This document shows, piece by piece, positions 15,068 to 18,871 of a stretch of DNA of 18,871 nucleotides (positions within the stretch are counted from its first letter, which is position 1; every line of letters starts with the position of its first letter). This DNA is from Ignavibacteriota bacterium (GTDB lineage Bacteria; Bacteroidota; Ignavibacteria; Tepidaquicellales; Tepidaquicellaceae), in contig PMIW01000238.1 in assembly GCA_003158365.1 (NCBI GenBank), positions 13,466 through 32,336 of the forward strand, written 5' to 3'. The notes beneath the pieces were generated by a model. It was not told the origin of the DNA, did not search any database, and saw only the letters and a program-made list of their open reading frames with translations. The translations under genes were made by a program, and so were the position numbers.

Positions 15068-15262
15068 TGTAATTTAATTAATGTTTGTGTTATTTGCAAT
15101 AACAAATTAAAAAAATAATTGATTTTTTTAATTAAAAACACATAATTTAAAAAACATTATAAATATTTAATAAATACATTGTTTGTTCAAAATCAATAGT
15201 TAAATCTTCAAATCTTTACTTTTTAGTAAAAATTATGAATTATCATAAGTATCCATATCGAA

Positions 15263-15291
15263 TTGTTAATGTTTTTTTTATTTGTTATATT
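15263..15291 (+). promoter_or_regulatory. Possible promoter of the peroxiredoxin-ribF-rpsO-pnp operon
   Basis: TTGTTA (15263-15268) and TATATT (15286-15291) are 17 bases apart, acceptable -35 and -10 matches for a sigma-70-type promoter, and lie 34 bases upstream of the peroxiredoxin start. The region is so AT-rich that chance matches are expected, and this lineage may use different promoter elements. Confidence 0.3.
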
Positions 15292-15325
15292 AAGTGTTTG
15301 TATAAAATTTTAAGTATATTATTAT

Positions 15326-15811
15326 ATGGCAGTAGAAATAGGACAAAAAGCCCCTGAATTCACACTGAAATCAAAAAACCTGACCGGTGAAGTAAAAGAT
15401 ATATCACTTGGCGATTTTAAAGGCAAAAACGCCGTTTTACTTTTTTATCCGCAGGCTTTTACAGGTACCTGTACCACCGAAATGTGCACTGTTTCGGAAG
15501 GATTTGAATATTATTCGAATTTAAATGCTGTAGTTCTCGGAATCAGTGTTGATTCGGTGTTTACACTTGAAGCCTGGGGAAAACAGAATAACATAACTAT
15601 TCCGTTATTAAGTGATTTTAACAGGGTGGTTTGTACGGCTTACGGGACATTATACCCTGACGGCGGTTTCGTCTTCGGAATGAACGGTGTTTCAAAAAGA
15701 TCTGCATTTATAATTGATAAAAATGGTATAATCCGTTATAAGGAAATACTGGATGATGCGGGTTCTTTACCGAATTTTGATAAGATAAAAGAAGTATTAA
15801 AGTCCTTATAA
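15326..15811 (+). CDS. Peroxiredoxin, PrxQ/Bcp-like
   Basis: 161 residues, a typical single-domain AhpC/TSA-fold thiol peroxidase that reduces hydroperoxides in the cytoplasm using thioredoxin-type donors. The active-site segment FYPQAFTGTCTTEMC holds P42, T46 and the peroxidatic C49; C54, four residues later, sits where PrxQ/Bcp enzymes have their resolving cysteine. R125 in SKRSAFIID is the conserved active-site arginine. A further cysteine, C103, lies in RVVCTAYG, so the resolving residue is not certain, and an AhpE-like one-Cys mechanism remains possible. There is no signal peptide. The start, MAVEIGQKAPEF, is standard, with no Shine-Dalgarno sequence before it. Only four bases separate its stop from ribF, so it heads that operon. 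Confidence 0.88.
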   Translation: MAVEIGQKAPEFTLKSKNLTGEVKDISLGDFKGKNAVLLFYPQAFTGTCTTEMCTVSEGFEYYSNLNAVVLGISVDSVFTLEAWGKQNNITIPLLSDFNRVVCTAYGTLYPDGGFVFGMNGVSKRSAFIIDKNGIIRYKEILDDAGSLPNFDKIKEVLKSL

Positions 15812-15815
15812 ACTG

Positions 15816-16754
15816 ATGTTAGTTATAAAAGACAGCGATAAACCGGAATATAATAAGAATAGTGTGGTTACGGTTGGAACGTTTGATGGAATCCACCTGG
15901 GACACAAGAAAATAATTGCCGATTTAATAAGGATTAAGAGTGAAAAAAATTTAAGAAGTGTAATAGTTACTTTTGAACCCCATCCTCAGATAATTCTCAG
16001 GAATAAAAATTCAACTATTCGGCTTCTTTCTACGCTTGAAGAAAAACTTCTGGAATTTGAAAAACTCGGAATTGACCTTGTTTACATACTTAATTTCACA
16101 AAAGAGTTTTCTGAAATCCATGCAGAGAATTTTTACAGGGACTATCTGATTGGAAGAGTCGGGCTTACGGACATAGTTTTCGGATATGACCATAATTTCG
16201 GAAAGAACAGAGAAGGAAATTACGACACGCTTAAGGATTTTTCGGCGAAATACGGAATCGGTGTTCATAAAGTTGATGAATTTAAGATAAACGGATACAA
16301 GGTTAACAGTACTACGGTAAGAGAATTTTTAATAAACGGTGATGTTGAAAAAGCCGTTTATATTCTCGGGCACTATTATTATCTGACAGGCAAAGTAGTC
16401 TACGGCGATAAGCGCGGAAGCACGATTGGCTTCCCGACGGCAAACGTCCGGACTCTTTCAGAATATAAGCTTGTTCCGAAAAACGGCGTGTACTTTGTCT
16501 TTGCGGAAGTGAAAGGAAAAAAGTATTTCGGAATGATGAATATCGGCAAAAGGCCGACAATTGCGGAGCGTGACGAAATATTTCTTGAAGTGAACATATT
16601 CGATTTCAATGAGGATATTTACGGTGAAACAATTAAAATTGATTTCATAAAGTATTTAAGAGATGAGAAAAAATTTGATTCTCTTGATGAGCTTGCTGTT
16701 CAACTTAACAAAGACAAAGAAATTTGTAAAGAATTAATTAAAAATAACTTTTAA
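15816..16754 (+). CDS. ribF: Bifunctional riboflavin kinase / FAD synthetase
   Basis: 312 residues, the usual length. The N-terminal FAD synthetase (FMN adenylyltransferase) domain carries the HIGH-type nucleotidyltransferase motif GTFDGIHLGH (21-30). It also has TFEPHPQIIL and the VFGYDHNFGKNREG segment with the adenylate-binding residues. The C-terminal riboflavin kinase domain has the KRGSTIGFPTANV motif (about 198-210) and the NGVYFVF and GMMNIGKRPT strands. Together they turn riboflavin into FMN and FAD in the cytoplasm. The gene starts four bases after the peroxiredoxin stop and ends 23 bases before rpsO, so it is inside an operon. There is no room for an FMN riboswitch directly upstream and none is seen. 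No Shine-Dalgarno sequence is visible. Confidence 0.95.
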   Translation: MLVIKDSDKPEYNKNSVVTVGTFDGIHLGHKKIIADLIRIKSEKNLRSVIVTFEPHPQIILRNKNSTIRLLSTLEEKLLEFEKLGIDLVYILNFTKEFSEIHAENFYRDYLIGRVGLTDIVFGYDHNFGKNREGNYDTLKDFSAKYGIGVHKVDEFKINGYKVNSTTVREFLINGDVEKAVYILGHYYYLTGKVVYGDKRGSTIGFPTANVRTLSEYKLVPKNGVYFVFAEVKGKKYFGMMNIGKRPTIAERDEIFLEVNIFDFNEDIYGETIKIDFIKYLRDEKKFDSLDELAVQLNKDKEICKELIKNNF

Positions 16755-16777
16755 ATTTAATAAATTAACAGTAAAAA

Positions 16778-17050
16778 ATGGCAATAACGAAAGAACAAAA
16801 ACTCGAGATTACCAAAAAATTTGGTAAAACAGAAAAAGATTCGGGAAGACCCGAAGTTCAGGTGGCAATTCTTACAAACAGAATTAATGAATTATCAGCC
16901 GGACATTTCGGTATTAACAAAAAAGACAACCATTCAAGAACAGGTTTGCTTAAAATGGTCGGAAAAAGAAGAAGACTTCTTAAATACCTTGAGAAAAAAG
17001 ACATTACAAGGTACAGGCAGATAGTCAAGGACCTCGAATTAAGAAAATAA
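16778..17050 (+). CDS. rpsO: 30S ribosomal protein S15
   Basis: 90 residues, the normal S15 length. S15 is a primary binder of the 16S rRNA central domain, which it holds at a three-way junction. The family signature is clear: the segment DSGRPEVQVAILTNRINEL near residues 22-40, then GHFGINKKDNHSRTGLLKMV and GKRRRLLKYLEKKD. It lies between ribF and pnp, a very common arrangement in bacteria, and is likely co-transcribed with both. The start ATGGCAATAACG has an A-rich leader (ACAGTAAAAA) but no Shine-Dalgarno sequence. S15 is known to repress its own translation in several bacteria by binding its leader; the 23-base spacer here is too short for such a structure unless it reaches into ribF. Confidence 0.97.
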   Translation: MAITKEQKLEITKKFGKTEKDSGRPEVQVAILTNRINELSAGHFGINKKDNHSRTGLLKMVGKRRRLLKYLEKKDITRYRQIVKDLELRK

Positions 17051-17069
17051 TTAACCGGTGCATCAGAAC

Positions 17070-17146
17070 AAGAATGACTGCGATTATGTTTAGATACATA
17101 ACCGGCATTCTTTATGCATAATAATTTCTTATAATTTTTATAAGAA
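17070..17146 (+). promoter_or_regulatory. Structured rpsO-pnp intergenic RNA, two hairpins
   Basis: Within the 127-base spacer, AAGAATG (17070-17076) can pair with CATTCTT (17106-17112), enclosing an inner stem TTATGT (17084-17089) with ACATAA (17096-17101). A second hairpin, TTCTTATAA with TTATAAGAA (17126-17146, three-base loop), follows. Neither is followed by a U-run. In E. coli the same spacer holds an RNase III-cut hairpin through which PNPase controls its own mRNA; a comparable role here is only an analogy. Confidence 0.4.
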
Positions 17147-17177
17147 TAAAGTATTACAAAAACAAAAATTACAAATA

Positions 17178-18871
17178 ATGATTCATAGAAAGAGTATAGT
17201 AATAGGCGGAAAGACAATCATGCTCGAGACAGGAAGACTTGCAAAGCAGGCTAACGGAGCAGTTCTGATAACACAGGATGATAACGTTGTTTTATGCACG
17301 GTTGTTGCAAAAGACGAACCGACACCGGGGCAGGATTTTTTCCCGCTTTCGGTTGACTACAGGGAAAAATCGGCATCGGCAGGAAAAATTCCCGGAGGAT
17401 TTTTCAAACGCGAGGGAAGACCTACAGAAAAAGAAATTTTATCTGCTAGATTAATCGACAGGCCGATAAGACCTATGTTCCCGGAAGGATACTTCTGCGA
17501 AACACAGATAAACTGCAATGTGTATTCATCCGACGGAGAGTCCGACACTGACGTGCTTGCGGCAACAGGTGCATCCTTTGCACTGCTGGTTTCCGATATT
17601 CCGTTCGATATACCTATAGCAGAAGTCAGAGTGACAAGAGTAAACGGTGAATTAATCGTTAACCCGACATTCGAACAGATTGAAAAAGGCGATTACGATA
17701 TAACAATTGCCGGAACACTGGATTCAATTGCAATGGTTGAAGGTGAAGGGAAAGAAATATCCGAGACGGATTTAATCGAAGGAGTAAAATTTGCTCATAA
17801 ACATATAATCGAACTCTGCAATTTTCAGCTTGAATTTGCAAAAGAAGTGGCAAAAACCAAAAGAGCTCTCACACCCGCAGAAGATATTTCTGAAATGACA
17901 GCAGATGTGAAAAATTTATATCAGGAAGGTATTGCAAAACTCGACAGAACTATACTTTCAAAAGACGACAGGCATAATCAGCACAAGGAATTGCAGACAA
18001 ACGTATTAACATCCCTTGCCGAGAAATATCCCGAAATGGAAGCTAAGCTGAAGGAGATTATGCACGATTTGCAGGCTGCGGATATGAGAAAAATGATTAT
18101 AGAAGAAGGTATAAGACTCGACGGTAGAAACAATAAAGAAATAAGACCAATTACCTGCGAAGTATCTGTACTGCCAAGAACACACGGCTCTGCGCTGTTT
18201 ACAAGAGGCGAGACACAGAGTATGACGACAATGACACTCGGTACAAAACAGGACGCGCAATTGGTAGAAGGATTATTAAAAGAAGATTCATATAAAAGAT
18301 TCATTCTGCATTATAATTTCCCGTCGTTCAGTACGGGCGAAGTAGGCGGAAGACCGGGACCCGGAAGAAGAGAAATAGGACACGGAAACCTTGCGGAAAG
18401 GTCTTTAAAGAAAATGCTTCCCGACATAAATGATTTCCCGTATACAATCAGGATTGTATCTGATATACTTGAATCAAACGGCTCTTCTTCGATGGCAACT
18501 GTTTGCGCCGGAACACTCTCACTTATGGATGGCGGCGTGCAGATAAAAAAACCCGTAGCAGGAATTGCAATGGGCCTTATAAAAGAAGAAGATAAAGTTG
18601 TTGTCCTTAGCGATATACTCGGCTCTGAAGATCACTTCGGCGATATGGATTTCAAAGTTGCAGGAACAAAAGACGGAATTACCGCTATTCAGATGGATAT
18701 TAAAATAAGAGGAATTTCATTCGGTATTATGGAAACAGCACTTGCACAGGCTAAAGACGGAAGACTTCACATACTCGGTATTATGGAACAAAGTCTTGCC
18801 CAGCCGCGCGAATCAATATCTCCGTTTGCACCGCACCTTTATACAATAATGGTTCCTGTGGATATGATTGG
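17178..18871 (+). CDS. pnp: Polynucleotide phosphorylase (runs off right edge)
   Basis: The first 564 codons of PNPase, the 3'-5' phosphorolytic exoribonuclease; the C-terminal end is beyond the window. The protein starts MIHRKSIVIGGKTIMLETGRLAKQA. The first RNase PH domain (about 1-140) contains FFPLSVDYREKSASAGKIPGGFFKREGRP. An all-helical linker lies at about 215-310, and the second RNase PH domain (about 310-545) has IRLDGRNNKEIRPI, FPSFSTGEVGG and NGSSSMATVCAGTLSLMDGG. The catalytic aspartates are D485 and D491 in GSEDHFGDMDF, matching E. coli D486 and D492. The sequence stops just before the expected KH and S1 RNA-binding domains. The ATG follows ACAAATA with no Shine-Dalgarno sequence. 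No frameshift or stop interrupts the visible part. Confidence 0.97.
   Translation, partial: MIHRKSIVIGGKTIMLETGRLAKQANGAVLITQDDNVVLCTVVAKDEPTPGQDFFPLSVDYREKSASAGKIPGGFFKREGRPTEKEILSARLIDRPIRPMFPEGYFCETQINCNVYSSDGESDTDVLAATGASFALLVSDIPFDIPIAEVRVTRVNGELIVNPTFEQIEKGDYDITIAGTLDSIAMVEGEGKEISETDLIEGVKFAHKHIIELCNFQLEFAKEVAKTKRALTPAEDISEMTADVKNLYQEGIAKLDRTILSKDDRHNQHKELQTNVLTSLAEKYPEMEAKLKEIMHDLQAADMRKMIIEEGIRLDGRNNKEIRPITCEVSVLPRTHGSALFTRGETQSMTTMTLGTKQDAQLVEGLLKEDSYKRFILHYNFPSFSTGEVGGRPGPGRREIGHGNLAERSLKKMLPDINDFPYTIRIVSDILESNGSSSMATVCAGTLSLMDGGVQIKKPVAGIAMGLIKEEDKVVVLSDILGSEDHFGDMDFKVAGTKDGITAIQMDIKIRGISFGIMETALAQAKDGRLHILGIMEQSLAQPRESISPFAPHLYTIMVPVDMI

Noticed and set aside
15007..15141. N-terminal extension of the 462-residue T9SS protein by 45 codons
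   Set aside because: The extension is AT-driven residues without protein character, and the internal start gives a clean signal peptide with AGGAAG upstream.
15700..15815. FMN riboswitch controlling ribF
   Set aside because: ribF starts four bases after the peroxiredoxin stop, and no aptamer-like conserved segment is present.

Overview
The window looks like a chromosomal piece of an AT-rich, free-living bacterium of the Bacteroidota/Chlorobi/Ignavibacteria side of the tree, most likely Ignavibacteria-like. Three lines of evidence point there. Three secreted proteins end in the type IX secretion (T9SS) C-terminal sorting domain (core NPFNP, then a VYDxxGxEV strand and an SGxYYY strand). IspH is the long form with an N-terminal extension typical of that group. 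Most genes have no Shine-Dalgarno sequence. The lineage is inferred from family resemblance only; there is no rRNA gene here.

Layout. Genes from the left edge to about 15.0 kb are on the minus strand. Read in transcription order (right to left) they are: two T9SS-exported beta-propeller proteins (15006-13618 and 13536-11566), the GTPase HflX (11297-10005), a third T9SS propeller protein (9955-8675), a small three-helix membrane protein (8584-8252), a glutaryl-CoA-dehydrogenase-type acyl-CoA dehydrogenase (8038-6866), IspH (6785-5556), and a tight four-gene catabolic operon. That operon holds a fused dihydropyrimidine-dehydrogenase-like flavoprotein (5342-2817), SsnA (2807-1476), YgeY (1454-249) and the start of a threonine-synthase-like PLP enzyme (233 to beyond the left edge). 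From 15.3 kb to the right edge the genes are on the plus strand and form an apparent housekeeping operon: a PrxQ-like peroxiredoxin, ribF, rpsO and pnp (pnp is cut by the right edge).

How the genes work together. SsnA and YgeY are hallmark members of the conserved anaerobic purine/uric-acid degradation cluster, historically called selenium-linked. In this window a single-chain DPD-like enzyme stands where that cluster usually has YgfK, and a PLP enzyme of the fold family that includes YgeX follows directly. The right-hand operon is the common ribF-rpsO-pnp arrangement with an antioxidant gene at its head.

The intergenic DNA is richer than the genes suggest. Two of the three T9SS genes carry a TGCAT...ATGCA hairpin that ends exactly 13 bases before the start codon and is followed by a purine-rich stretch; the other genes lack any comparable ribosome-binding signal. 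A 9-bp tandem repeat appears in both orientations between hflX and the neighbouring T9SS gene, and part of it makes up an intrinsic terminator. Several other spacers hold palindromes or short tandem repeats with unrelated units.
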